From the NCBI RefSeq assembly GCF_019880305.1, contig NZ_CP082301.1, positions 7,564,001-7,628,000 of the forward strand: DNA of 64,000 bases, written 5' to 3'. The stretch comes from Streptomyces decoyicus (GTDB taxonomy: Bacteria; Actinomycetota; Actinomycetes; Streptomycetales; Streptomycetaceae). The notes below the pieces were generated by a model that saw only the letters and a list, made by a program, of their open reading frames with translations, did not search any database and was not told where the DNA came from. The translations under genes were made by a program, and so were the position numbers. Each line of letters begins with the position of its first letter. Positions within the stretch are counted from its first letter, which is position 1. Positions 52,875 to 62,121 of this stretch are shown here, in pieces.

Positions 52875-52918
52875 GTTGCGAACAGCGGAGCGTTCACCTG
52901 CCGGCGGCGTTCCGCAAC
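52875..52918. promoter_or_regulatory. Inverted repeat upstream of the OYE gene
   Basis: GTTGCGAAC (52875-52883) and GTTCCGCAAC (52909-52918) are complementary except for one bulged base, 25 bases apart, ending 27 bp before GTG 52946. It could be an operator or a leader hairpin. It is the only structured element in the 244-bp gap after the DUF5825 gene. Confidence 0.35.
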
Positions 52919-52945
52919 CGCCCTCTCGTCCTAGGAGACCCGCAC

Positions 52946-54067
52946 GTGCATACCAGCGATACGGCCGCCCGCGCGGCTCAGGTGCTCTCCCGCCCCTTCA
53001 GCCTGGGCGGCCTCACCGTGCCGAACCGGATAGCCATGGCGCCGATGACCCGCGAGTTCTCACCGGGCGGCGTCCCGGGCGCCGATGTCGCGGACTACTA
53101 CGCGCGCCGGGCCGCGGGCGGGGTCGGCCTGATCATCACCGAGGGCACCTATGTCGATCACGCGGCCGCCGGGACCAGCGGCGCCGTGCCCCGTTTCCAC
53201 GGAGAGGACGCGCTCGCCGGCTGGGAGCACGTGGTGCGGGCGGTGCACGCGGCGGGCGGGACGATCATGCCGCAGCTGTGGCACGTCGGCATGGCCCGCG
53301 AGGCGGGCGCGCCGCCCTTCCCCGACGCCCCGCCCTCCGGCCCGTCCGGGATCGCCCTCGACGGCACCCCGGCCGGCCATGCCATGACACAGCGGGACCT
53401 CGACGACGTCATCGCGGCGTTCGCCGAAGCGGCCCGAACGGCCGAGCGCCTCGGCTTCGACGGAGTCGAGCTGCACGGGGCCCACGGCTATCTCATCGAC
53501 CAGTTCCTGTGGTCGGGCACCAACCGACGCACCGACGCCTACGGCGGCAGCCGCACCGCCCGTACCCGCTTCGCCGCCGAGATCGTGGCGGCCGTCCGGG
53601 AAGCCGTCGCACCAAGCTTCCCGGTCGTCTTCCGTATGTCCCAGTGGAAGATGAACAACTACCAGGCACGTCTCGCCGACACCCCGGAAGAACTCAACGA
53701 GATCGTGGCGCCGCTCAGCGACGCGGGCGTCAGCGCCTTCCACTGCTCCACGCGCCGCTACTGGCTCCCGGAGTACGAGGACTCCGACCTCAACCTCGCC
53801 GGGTGGGTCAAGAAGCTCTCCGGCAGGCCGACGGTCACCGTCGGCTCCGTCGGTCTCGACAACGAGTTCATCGGGACGTTCCAGGGCGAGCAGTCCGGAG
53901 TCACCGGCGTCGAGCGCCTGCTGGACCGCATGGAGCGCGACGAGTTCGACCTCGTCGCCGTCGGACGGGCCCTGCTCGGCGACCCGGAGTGGGCCACCAA
54001 GGTCTTCGAAGGCCGCACCGACGAACTCCTCCCGTTCGACGCCTCGATGCTGCGCACCCTGAGCTGA
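52946..54067 (+). CDS. Old-yellow-enzyme-type NADH:flavin oxidoreductase
   Basis: A 373-residue FMN TIM-barrel enzyme of the OYE family. LTVPNRIAMAPMTREFSPGG, MPQLWHVGMAREAG, GFDGVELHGAHGYLIDQFLW and GTNRRTDAYGGS are family motifs, and VAVGRALLGDPEWATKV binds the FMN phosphate. It reduces activated C=C bonds or related substrates with NAD(P)H. GTG 52946 follows AGGAG. It is on the same strand as the RiPP genes but 244 bp away, with its own upstream repeat; membership of the cluster is uncertain. Confidence 0.92.
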   Translation: MHTSDTAARAAQVLSRPFSLGGLTVPNRIAMAPMTREFSPGGVPGADVADYYARRAAGGVGLIITEGTYVDHAAAGTSGAVPRFHGEDALAGWEHVVRAVHAAGGTIMPQLWHVGMAREAGAPPFPDAPPSGPSGIALDGTPAGHAMTQRDLDDVIAAFAEAARTAERLGFDGVELHGAHGYLIDQFLWSGTNRRTDAYGGSRTARTRFAAEIVAAVREAVAPSFPVVFRMSQWKMNNYQARLADTPEELNEIVAPLSDAGVSAFHCSTRRYWLPEYEDSDLNLAGWVKKLSGRPTVTVGSVGLDNEFIGTFQGEQSGVTGVERLLDRMERDEFDLVAVGRALLGDPEWATKVFEGRTDELLPFDASMLRTLS

Positions 54068-54129
54068 CGCCTCGCGGCGCTTGCTGTACATGGCCGGGTG
54101 GGCCACGGCGGCGCGCCGCCGAGGACACC

Positions 54130-54154
54130 GCTGCCCCTCGCGCTGAGGGGCAGC
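54130..54154 (+). terminator. Terminator of the OYE gene
   Basis: A 10-bp stem GCTGCCCCTC (54130-54139) with GAGGGGCAGC (54145-54154) and a 5-base loop, 62 bp after the stop. Confidence 0.75.
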
Positions 54155-54293
54155 CGGGCCGGTGAGGCACGAAGAGGCCACCTCCCGTAGCCCTCAGGGC
54201 CTGTCCTGAGGTCCGGGCGGGCTCGAAGGCCGTGTGTGTTCCGGTGGAGGTTGGCCTTGCCGATCCTGAAGCGGCTTCCGCCCCGTGTGCAGG

Positions 54294-54652
54294 CAGCGGG
54301 ATCTCGAAGTGCACGGTCCCGGAGCCCGCTCCGTGTTCGCCGGTGGTCCTGGCGTCGAAGACCTCCTTGGCGATGCTGTTCCAGAAGCCCTGCGCGCCGG
54401 GGATGTTGACGTGGGTGTGGAGGTAGACGCAGTCGTATCCCTCCGTGGCGGCGGCGAACTCGCACGCCCTTCGCACCATGGCGCGGGCCAGTCCGCGGCG
54501 CCGGTGCTCGGGCCGGACATAGATGCGTACGAGCTCGCCGCGGAGGCGTAGCGCCCGGCCAGCCATCACGGATGCGGTGGATGCGCCGGCCCGCGGGAGA
54601 GCAGTCCGGCGGTGGCCACGACCTCGTCGTGGGACAGAGCGACGATCAGCCG
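54294..54652 (-). pseudogene. GNAT acetyltransferase relic
   Basis: On the minus strand RLIVALSHDEVVATAGLL (from about 54652) is in one frame and soon meets TGA. In another frame LVRIYVRPEHRRRGLARAMV continues with the acetyl-CoA pyrophosphate loop R/QxxGxG/A-like HRRRGLA and YDCVYLHTHVNIPGAQGFWN, ending HFEIPL near 54294. These two halves belong together in a GNAT protein but are frame-shifted, and the second half has no stop at the expected place. Two breaks argue for a real pseudogene. Confidence 0.75.
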
Positions 54653-54891
54653 ATGCCGGCAGCTGTTCGTCTACTCCGCCCGGCCCGGCAGCCCCGGCGA
54701 CGACGCGCTGCGCCTGCTGCGATAGCTCGCTGCGGACCGGGCAGTCGGCGGGCCACCACCCCGGCGGCATCGGGGCGGCCCGGCCCGGCGACGCCGGACG
54801 AGGCACGCCGCCCGTGCCTGGCGGCGGGGGAGGAGGGCAACGAGGATGGAGCGGAGGGGAGGACGGTGGAAACCGCGGGAGGTCTTCACGC

Positions 54892-56231
54892 GTGGACAGG
54901 CGTTGGGCCGCACGGCTGGCACTTGCGGCGGGAACGGCGGCGCTGCTGGTCCTGCTGGTGTTCGCCGGGCTCCGTGGCCTCGTGCTGGTGGCTGTGGGGC
55001 TGGCCGGGTCGGCCGCCACGGCGGCCGGCCTGTGGTGGGTGCTCGCGCACATAGGTGTGGTCAGGGCGCTCGGTCTCCTACTGGCGGTGTGCGCACCGGT
55101 CGCCGTCCTGACGCTCTACGCATTCGCCGGGCTGCTGTGGGTGGTGCTCGTCTCGCTCGCCCTGTGGACGCTTGCCGTCGTCACGGGCAGAACGGCACTG
55201 GCACAGGACACCGGCCCGGCGCCCCCGCCTGAACGCCCGGTCGCTCCTCCGAAACGCCCCTTCCTCATCATGAACCCGCGCTCGGGCGGCGGAAAGGTCG
55301 AGAGGTTCCACTTGGCGGACAAGGCCAGGGCTCTCGGCGCCGAAGTCGTCGTGCTGGATCCCGCCCGGCCGCAGGACGTGGCCGAGCCGGCGAGGCGGGC
55401 CGTCGACGACGGCGCCGACCTGCTCGGCGTCGCGGGCGGCGACGGTACGCAGGCCCTGGTCGCGGGCGTGGCGGCGGCGCACGGCGTGCCGTTCGTCGTC
55501 ATCTGTGCCGGGACCCGCAATCACTTCGCCATGGACCTCGGCCTCGACCGTGAGGACCCCTCGGCGTGCCTTCAGGCGCTCACCGACGGCGTCGAGCTGC
55601 GCGTCGACCTGGGATTCATCGACGTGGGGGAGCCCACGCCGGAAGGCCGGGGGCGTGTCTTCGTCAACAACGCCTCCTTCGGCGCGTACGCGACCGTGGT
55701 GCAGAGCCCGGCCTACCGCGACGACAAGGCCCGCACCACCCTTCAGCTGCTGCCCGACCTGCTGACCCACCACAGCGGCCCACGCCTGAAGGTGCACGCC
55801 GAGGCCGTGACCGTCGACGAGCCCCAAGCCGTCCTGGTGAGCAACAACCCCTACCGGGTGGGAGATCCCGCGGGCCTGGGACGCCGGGAACGGCTGGACT
55901 CCGGCGTCCTGGGAGTGCTCGGCGTCAAGGTCGACAACGCGGTCCGGGCGGCCTCGATGCTTCGTGGCAGACGCGGGCCCGGACTGACCTCGACCGCCGC
56001 CCAGGAGGTGGTCGTCGATGCCGACGCACCCGCCATCCCGGCCGGCGTCGACGGTGAGGCCCTCACCGCCCCCGCCCCGTACGCTGCTGGACCGCACCGG
56101 GCGCCCTGCGCGTACGACTGCCCCGCCACCGCCCCGGCGTGCCGCGCGGCAAGCCCCCGATGAATTGGCGCAGGGTACGCCGGCTGGCCCTGACGGTGGG
56201 CAGGGCCGCGGCGGGACGTGACACCGGTTGA
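54892..56231 (+). pseudogene. Diacylglycerol-kinase-like (YegS/DAGK) gene with C-terminal frameshift
   Basis: GTG 54892 (GGGAGG upstream) starts a protein with three to four N-terminal membrane helices, then a lipid-kinase catalytic domain: PFLIMNPRSGGGKVERFHLA, the GGDGT nucleotide motif (LLGVAGGDGTQALVAGVAAA), and FVNNASFGAYATVVQSPAYR. As read, the frame stops at 56163 after a nonsensical tail from about 56079. One frame over, VRCWTAPGALRVRLPRHRPG, the conserved C-terminus, continues to TGA 56229-56231. The span 54892-56231 is 1340 bases, so one added C in the run 56075-56078 restores a 446-residue protein. A truncated enzyme may still form, since the catalytic domain is largely intact. Confidence 0.8.
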
Positions 56232-56255
56232 CCAGCGCCGGCCGCTCCCCCCGGT

Positions 56256-56990
56256 TCAGGCCGTGAGCCAGTCCCGGTAGTGGGTGGGAGCGATGCGGGC
56301 GTCCTTCCCGGGGAGGAGGACGGCGCCGGGTACCGCAGCGAACATCCCCGCCGTGTCGTCTGTGGTGACGGTGCGTTCGTCGCCGCGGGCGGCGAGGGTG
56401 AGCCTGCCGAGTTCGTCCAGTGCGAAGACGTCGGGGCCGGCGATGGCGCGGGTGGCCTGGAGGGGGCCGCCGATGGCTACGTCGGCGACGGCCCGGGCGA
56501 CATCCGCCGATGCGATGGGCTGGAGGGGAGTGGAGGGCAGGCGGACGGTCTCCTCGTCGGCGCTCCAGGACAGGACCGCTTCCATGAACTCGAAGAACTG
56601 GGTGGCGCGGACGATCGAGTACGGGATGGGCCCGGCCTTGAGGACGTTCTCCTGAAGGACCTTGGCCCGGTAGTAGTCGAGGTCGGGCACGTGGTCCACG
56701 CCGACGATGGAGAGGATGACGGCGTGGCCGACACCCTCTTGCCCGGCGGCCGCGAGGAGATGGTCCATCGTCTTCTCGAAGAAGGCGGGTGACGCGCTGT
56801 CGAAGGTGGGCGAGTTCGTCAGATTGAGGACGGCATCGGCCCCCCTCAGGGCCTGGGGCAGTCCCTCCCCGGTGAGGAGGTCCACGCCGGTGGACTGCGC
56901 GTGCGGTACCGCTTCGTGCCCGGCCGCCTTGAGGATCGCCACGACCTGCGTGCCGATGAGCCCGGTTCCACCGATCACCGCGATCTTCAT
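56256..56990 (-). CDS. NAD(P)H-binding (NmrA/SDR-like) protein
   Basis: A 244-residue atypical short-chain dehydrogenase. The Rossmann start is MKIAVIGGTGLIGTQVV with GxxGxxG; VILSIVGVDHVPDLDYYRAK has the YxxxK pair, and YSIVRATQFFEFMEAVLS matches NmrA-like/TMR-type proteins. It could be an NAD(P)H-dependent reductase or redox sensor. ATG 56990 overlaps the stop of the molybdenum subunit gene (ATGA), so it is the fourth gene of the aldehyde oxidoreductase operon. Confidence 0.88.
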   Translation of the reverse strand: MKIAVIGGTGLIGTQVVAILKAAGHEAVPHAQSTGVDLLTGEGLPQALRGADAVLNLTNSPTFDSASPAFFEKTMDHLLAAAGQEGVGHAVILSIVGVDHVPDLDYYRAKVLQENVLKAGPIPYSIVRATQFFEFMEAVLSWSADEETVRLPSTPLQPIASADVARAVADVAIGGPLQATRAIAGPDVFALDELGRLTLAARGDERTVTTDDTAGMFAAVPGAVLLPGKDARIAPTHYRDWLTA

Positions 56991-59236
56991 GTCGTACCTT
57001 CCTGGCTCCACCCCTCCATGGGGGGCAGTCCGGGCAAGACCTTCTCGAGCGTGATGGGGAAGTCGCGCACACGTATCCCGGTGGCGTTGAACACCGCGTT
57101 CGCGACCGCCGCACCGGCCCCGCAGATGCCCAGCTCACCGACGCCCTTCGCGCCCAGGGGGTTGGCTTTGTCGTCGTACCCGTCGAGTACGACGGCGTCG
57201 ATCTCGGGGATGTCGGCATGGACCGGAACCAGGTATTGCGCGAGATCCCGGTTGACGAAGGCGCCGGATCGCAGGTCGACGACGGCCTCTTCCTCGAGGG
57301 CCGCACCGGCCCCCCAGATCATGCCGCCGATCAGCTGCGAGCGCGCCGTCTTCGCGTTGAGCACGCGCCCCACCGAGAACACGCCCAGCATCCGCCGCAG
57401 ACGGATCTCGGCGGTGTCCGCGTCGACCCCCACTTCGGCGAAATGGGCGCCGTAGGTGTGGATCGAGTAGGCCGCGTAGTTCGGGTCATCGCCCATGAAG
57501 AGGGTCTGGCCCTCCGCCTCGATACCGTCGGGATGGTTGCCTGCGACGATCTCGCTCAGTGCCTGGGACGCGCCACCGATGCGCACGCTGCCCTCGGCGA
57601 ACACGGCGTCCGCCGGGTCCAGGCCGTGCAGCGGAGAGCGCGCGTCGCCGCGCGCGGTGACCAGCAGCTCCTCCCGCAGGGCCGCGCACGCCCGATGCGC
57701 CGCGGTGCTCGAGTTGGCGGCGCCCCACGAGCCACCGGACCCCCAGCTGGCGGGAAGCCCGGAACGCCCGAGCTCGATCCGCACCCGCTCGGGCGGCAGT
57801 CCGAGCCCGTCGGCCGCGACCTGGGTCAGGACGGTGTAGGTGCCCGTGCCGATATCGGTCATGTCCGTCTGGACGACGGCGGTGCCGTCCGCCTCCAAGC
57901 GCACCCGCACCGATGTCGGCCCTTGGAAGTGCCCGCGGATGGCGGCCGACATGCCGTAGCCGACCAGCCACCGCCCCTCGCGCACACCCGCCGGAGTGGC
58001 GGATCGTTGCTCCCAGCCGAACCGGCGCGCGCCTTCGCGCAGGCAGTCGACCAGGTGCCGGTCGCTGTACGGCACGTCCCGCTCGGGATCCACGGTGGGC
58101 TCGTTGCGGATCCGCAGCTCGACCGGGTCCATCCCGAGCGCATGGGCCAGCTCGTCCATCGCCGACTCGACCGCCAGCAGGCCCGGCGCCTCGCCCGGGG
58201 CGCGGACGTCCGATCCGCGCGGCAGGTCGAGCGGCGTGAGCCGGTGGCTGGTCAACCGGTGGGGCGCGGCGTAGAGGCTGCGGGTCGTGGCAGCGGTCTG
58301 CTCGGCGAACTCCAGGTCGGGGTTGGTGTGCATGGTGACGTCATGGGCGATCGCCGCCAGCTGTCCGTCGCGCCCCGCCCCCAGGCGGACCCGCTGGCTC
58401 GATGTGGGGCGCACGCCGACGAGCTGGAAGACCTGCTGCCGGGTCAGCGCGACCTTGACCGGTTGGGCCAACGCGCGGGCGGCGAGCGCTGCCAGGATCG
58501 TCTCGGCATGGATGCCCAGCTTGGAGCCGAAGCCCCCGCCGACGAAGGGGGTGACGATGTGGATCCGCGCGGGGTCGACCCGAAGCGTGGCGGCGACCGA
58601 GCTCCGCGCCGCGTCGACGATCTGGGAGCTGACGTGGACGACCAGGTCCTCGCCACGCGGTTCCACCAGACAGGCGTGCGGCTCCATCGGCATCGAGAGT
58701 TCGTACGGGGTCGTGTAGAGCTGATCGACTCTCACGGCAGCGGCATCGAATCCGGCATCGAAATCGCCCACCGCAGTGTCGGTGGGGAGCCCGGCATTGA
58801 CCACTTTCGGGATGTACGTCTCATCGTCCTCCGCAGCGAAGTCGAAACGACCCCGCCCGGTGGCGTACTCCACGTCGACGAGGTCGGCCGCCGCTCGGGC
58901 CTGCTCGAAGGTCCCGGCGACGACGAGTGCCACCGGCTCGCCGTAATAGTGAATGTCCGGGCTGGTCAGCACCGGCTGGGCGCGCCAGTATTCGAACGAG
59001 ACGGACTCATCGCGCGGGCCCTGCTCCGGTGCATTGTGATGGGTCATCACCATGTGTACGCCGCCCGCGCGTTCGGCGTCCTCGGTGTCGATCCGGGTGA
59101 TGCGGCCTTTGCCGATCGTCGCGCCGACGATGACACCGTAGAGCGGCCGGCCGGCCTCCCCGTACTCGTAGGCGTAGGTGGCCCGGCCGGCGACCTTCAG
59201 CGGGCCGTCAACGCGGTTGAGAGCTTGCCCGATCAT
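56987..59236 (-). CDS. paoC: Aldehyde oxidoreductase molybdenum-binding subunit
   Basis: A 749-residue xanthine-oxidase-family large subunit. HIVTPFVGGGFGSKLGIHAE (Mo cofactor contact), RSLYAAPHRLTSHRLTPLDL, SDVRAPGEAPGLLAVESAMD, and the late AKGVGELGICGAGAAVANAV with the catalytic Glu near residue 700 are typical of the PaoC/YagR group. It oxidises aldehydes at a molybdenum cytosine-dinucleotide centre. Third in the order paoA-paoB-paoC, 9 bp after paoB. The start ATG 59236 is colinear with relatives. Confidence 0.92.
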   Translation of the reverse strand: MIGQALNRVDGPLKVAGRATYAYEYGEAGRPLYGVIVGATIGKGRITRIDTEDAERAGGVHMVMTHHNAPEQGPRDESVSFEYWRAQPVLTSPDIHYYGEPVALVVAGTFEQARAAADLVDVEYATGRGRFDFAAEDDETYIPKVVNAGLPTDTAVGDFDAGFDAAAVRVDQLYTTPYELSMPMEPHACLVEPRGEDLVVHVSSQIVDAARSSVAATLRVDPARIHIVTPFVGGGFGSKLGIHAETILAALAARALAQPVKVALTRQQVFQLVGVRPTSSQRVRLGAGRDGQLAAIAHDVTMHTNPDLEFAEQTAATTRSLYAAPHRLTSHRLTPLDLPRGSDVRAPGEAPGLLAVESAMDELAHALGMDPVELRIRNEPTVDPERDVPYSDRHLVDCLREGARRFGWEQRSATPAGVREGRWLVGYGMSAAIRGHFQGPTSVRVRLEADGTAVVQTDMTDIGTGTYTVLTQVAADGLGLPPERVRIELGRSGLPASWGSGGSWGAANSSTAAHRACAALREELLVTARGDARSPLHGLDPADAVFAEGSVRIGGASQALSEIVAGNHPDGIEAEGQTLFMGDDPNYAAYSIHTYGAHFAEVGVDADTAEIRLRRMLGVFSVGRVLNAKTARSQLIGGMIWGAGAALEEEAVVDLRSGAFVNRDLAQYLVPVHADIPEIDAVVLDGYDDKANPLGAKGVGELGICGAGAAVANAVFNATGIRVRDFPITLEKVLPGLPPMEGWSQEGTT

Positions 59237-59245
59237 CTCGCCTCC

Positions 59246-60229
59246 TCAGCTCGACCGGGCCGCTTGTGCCAGCGTGCGGCACAGCGTGCGCTTGGCCAGC
59301 TCGATCTTGAAGTCGTTGTCGCCCTGCCCCACGGCGTCGCGCAGCGCGGCCTCGGCGGCGTCGCGATAGGTGGCCAAGGTGGCGGGACGGCCGGCCAACG
59401 CGGCCTCCGCCTCGTGGGAACGCCAGGGCTTGTGCGCCACACCGCCGAACGCCACCCGCGCCGCACTGATCGTTCCCTGGTCGGTCGAGACGACAGCCGC
59501 CACGGAGACCAGCGCGAACTCGTACGACGCCCGGTCGCGCACTTTGCGGTAGATCTGCCGGCCCGGTGGGGGAGGGGGCAGGATCACACCGGTGATCATC
59601 TCGCCGGGCCCGAGCACGGTCTCGATGTCCGGTGTAGCGCCCGGCAGTCGGTAGAAGTCCGTGATGGCGACGCGGCGTACCGTTGCGGCGGCGTCGAGCA
59701 GCTCGATCTCCGCGTCCAGCGCGGCCATCGCGACGGCCATGTCCGAGGGGTGGGTGGCGATGCAGGAGTCACTGGCGCCGAGGATCGCGTGAATCCGGTT
59801 GAACCCGCCGATCGCCGAACAACCGGTGCCGGGACTGCGCTTGTTGCAGCCCGCGGCGGTGTCGTAGAAGTAGGGGCAGCGGGTGCGCTGCAACAGGTTC
59901 CCCCCGGTGGACGCCTTGTTGCGCAACTGGCCCGAGGCGCCGGACACCAGCGCCTGCGACAGCACCGGATAGCGGGTGCGGACGCGGGCATCGGCGGCCA
60001 CGTCGGAGTTCGCCGCCTGGGCGCCGATCCGCAGTCCGCCGTCCGGCAGTTCCTCGATCTCCCGCAACGGAAGCCGGCTGATGTCGACGAGATGGCTGGG
60101 ATGCTCGATGCCGAGCTTCATCAGGTCGAGCAGATTGGTGCCGCCGCTGATGAACTTCGCGCCGGTTCTGGACACCGCGGCGACGGCGGCCTGCGCGTCC
60201 GTCGACCGCTCGTAGGTGAAGGGCCTCAT
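59246..60229 (-). CDS. paoB: Aldehyde oxidoreductase FAD and [4Fe-4S] subunit
   Basis: A 327-residue FAD subunit. KFISGGTNLLDLMKLGIEHP is the FAD-binding loop and ASTGGNLLQRTRCPYFYD follows. Cys118, Cys128, Cys137 and Cys156 match the extra [4Fe-4S] insertion (CNKRSPGTGCSAIGG) that marks PaoB and 4-hydroxybenzoyl-CoA-reductase-like subunits, absent from plain xanthine dehydrogenases. ATG 60229 overlaps the stop of paoA (ATGA) and has GGAGG upstream. It moves electrons from the molybdenum site through FAD. Confidence 0.92.
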   Translation of the reverse strand: MRPFTYERSTDAQAAVAAVSRTGAKFISGGTNLLDLMKLGIEHPSHLVDISRLPLREIEELPDGGLRIGAQAANSDVAADARVRTRYPVLSQALVSGASGQLRNKASTGGNLLQRTRCPYFYDTAAGCNKRSPGTGCSAIGGFNRIHAILGASDSCIATHPSDMAVAMAALDAEIELLDAAATVRRVAITDFYRLPGATPDIETVLGPGEMITGVILPPPPPGRQIYRKVRDRASYEFALVSVAAVVSTDQGTISAARVAFGGVAHKPWRSHEAEAALAGRPATLATYRDAAEAALRDAVGQGDNDFKIELAKRTLCRTLAQAARSS

Positions 60230-60795
60230 GCCGGGCCTCCCCCCGCGATGCCACGGATGGCCGCGACGATGTTGGGATACGCGGCGCACCGGCAGATGTT
60301 GCCGCTCATCCGCTCCCGGATCTCCTCATCGGTCAACGCGATTCGCGACGAGGCCACGTCGGCAGTGGCGTGGCTGGGCCAACCCGCCTCCACCTCGGTG
60401 AGCATGCCGACGGCCGAACAGATCTGGCCGGGAGTGCAGTAGCCGCACTGGAAGCCGTCACACTCGACGAAGGCGCGTTGCATGGGGTGCAGGTCATCGG
60501 GAGCGCCCAGGCCTTCGACCGTCACCACCTCGTCGCCCTCGTGCATGACAGCGAGCGTCAGACAGGAGTTGACGCGGCGGCCGTTGATCAGCACCGTGCA
60601 GGCGCCGCATTGGCCGTGGTCACACCCCTTCTTGGTCCCGGTCAGGCGCAGATGCTCGCGCAGCGCGTCGAGCAGCGAGGTCCGCGGATCCACCTGCAGC
60701 CGCCGCACCTGATCGTTGACGCTCAAGGTGATCGCCGGCAGCGGGGTCATCTCGCCCTGGCTCTGCCCCGCGGCGCCCCTCTCTGAATCGCTCAT
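60226..60795 (-). CDS. paoA: Aldehyde oxidoreductase [2Fe-2S] subunit
   Basis: A 189-residue subunit with two [2Fe-2S] domains. The plant-type cluster uses Cys58, Cys63, Cys66 and Cys78 (KKGCDHGQCGACTVLINGRR); the second uses CDGFQCGYCTPGQI and a late ICRC. E. coli PaoA has a long twin-arginine signal; none is present here, so the complex should be cytoplasmic. ATG 60795 is chosen; GTG 60798 is also possible. First gene of the operon. Confidence 0.92.
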   Translation of the reverse strand: MSDSERGAAGQSQGEMTPLPAITLSVNDQVRRLQVDPRTSLLDALREHLRLTGTKKGCDHGQCGACTVLINGRRVNSCLTLAVMHEGDEVVTVEGLGAPDDLHPMQRAFVECDGFQCGYCTPGQICSAVGMLTEVEAGWPSHATADVASSRIALTDEEIRERMSGNICRCAAYPNIVAAIRGIAGGGPA

Positions 60796-61039
60796 CACAG
60801 CCCGCCCTCCTCGCTGGGTGCGGTGTCACGCTGGATATGCCTCACCACTGTCGGGCGCGCTCCCCTGGCCCCCAGGGTCTCGCAAAACCATGACCGTCGC
60901 ACCGCGAGGATTCCTTGTCACCGGGAGAGGGGCGGTGTGCCCGGCCACCGGCCTCACGCGGTGTACCTGGTCACCTACCGGACGGAACCTCGATCCCGCT
61001 CCCCGCACTCGTGGACGACCTGGTCGTGCCGTTGGCCCG

Positions 61040-62023
61040 CTACGGAGAAGGCGCCTCGTCGGCCTCCTTGGACTCGACGCGTCCGAGCGGGTCGGAGCCG
61101 GCCGTCAGCGCCTCACACGCTGCGGGCCAGGCCACATCCCCGGGGTAGAGCTCGGTACGGAGATAGGCCCAGGTGAGCCGCTGGACCACAGAAACGCGCC
61201 CGGGCTTCTCGTCCGTGGTCTCGGCGACGTCGTATCCGGAGACCCCGCCGAGCCCGTGCTCTGCGTCGAACAGGGTGAGCAGGGACTTGGGGCCCGGGGA
61301 GAGGAAGTACGGATCGGTGTGCCACTCCGGGCCCCGAACCGTCAGGTGGGCAGAGGCGTCCTTGTCGCCGGCGACCACGAGCGTGGGGGTCGTCATCGCG
61401 GAGAAGTCCGTGGTCAAGAAGAACGGAAGATTCCCGGCCACGGACTCGGTGAGAGCATCGCCGCCTCTGCCGGGCGCGGCAAGCAGTACACCCGCCTTGA
61501 TCCGGGGCTCGGCCAGGTTCACTTCCGTTCCGTCGTGCGGATCCGTGAGCCGGGCGCCCAGCAGCAGGCTCGCGGTGTGCCCGCCCATCGAATGCCCGGC
61601 CACGGCCACTTTGCTCCGGTCCACGCGCCCGACGAGCTGCGGGACGGCGGCCTCGATCACGTCGAGCCCGTCGAGGACGCGCGTCATGTCCTCGGCCCGT
61701 GACCGCCAGTACAGCGGTGCCCCGGGGGTAGCGGGATCCAGGCTCAGTGTCCTCGAACTCAGGTGGGTGGGCTGGATCACGACGAAGCCGTGCGCCGCCC
61801 AGAAGTCGGCGAGGGGGGCGTAGCCGTTCAGCGAGGAGAGGTTGTTCGAGTAGCCCTGACCGTGCGAGAGGAGGATGACCGGCAGGCCGCTCCCGGTCAT
61901 GGGCGCGGAGACCCGTACCTCCAGGTCCACGGCCCGGCCGGGAGCAGACAGCACCACCGGGCTGACCGAGAGGACGGGAGCGGGCGAGCTGAAGGCGTCG
62001 GCTGTGGAGGGCGATTCATTCAT
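61040..62023 (-). CDS. Alpha/beta hydrolase (chlorophyllase/dienelactone-type)
   Basis: A 327-residue hydrolase. LPVILLSHGQGYSNNLSS is the oxyanion-hole strand. The nucleophile elbow is VAVAGHSMGGHTASLLLG, and a late DAEHGLGGVSGYD supplies the His. The N-terminus is rich in Ser/Pro with no convincing signal peptide. It resembles the PET-hydrolase/chlorophyllase-like families, so an esterase is likely. The promoter at 62140-62169 carries a palindromic operator, indicating inducible expression. Confidence 0.87.
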   Translation of the reverse strand: MNESPSTADAFSSPAPVLSVSPVVLSAPGRAVDLEVRVSAPMTGSGLPVILLSHGQGYSNNLSSLNGYAPLADFWAAHGFVVIQPTHLSSRTLSLDPATPGAPLYWRSRAEDMTRVLDGLDVIEAAVPQLVGRVDRSKVAVAGHSMGGHTASLLLGARLTDPHDGTEVNLAEPRIKAGVLLAAPGRGGDALTESVAGNLPFFLTTDFSAMTTPTLVVAGDKDASAHLTVRGPEWHTDPYFLSPGPKSLLTLFDAEHGLGGVSGYDVAETTDEKPGRVSVVQRLTWAYLRTELYPGDVAWPAACEALTAGSDPLGRVESKEADEAPSP

Positions 62024-62121
62024 GAGGCGTATTTCCCTTCGATGGCCTCTGCTGCCGGTCCCGTTCGGACGGCGGCGGGCGAGGCGGTCGGGAGCGTCTT
62101 CGGTATCAGCGGAGCTGAAAA

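Noticed and set aside
57218..60442. Open frame of over 1000 codons on the plus strand opposite the aldehyde oxidoreductase genes
   Set aside because: Antisense shadow of paoA-paoB-paoC; Arg/Gly/Val-rich with no domains.
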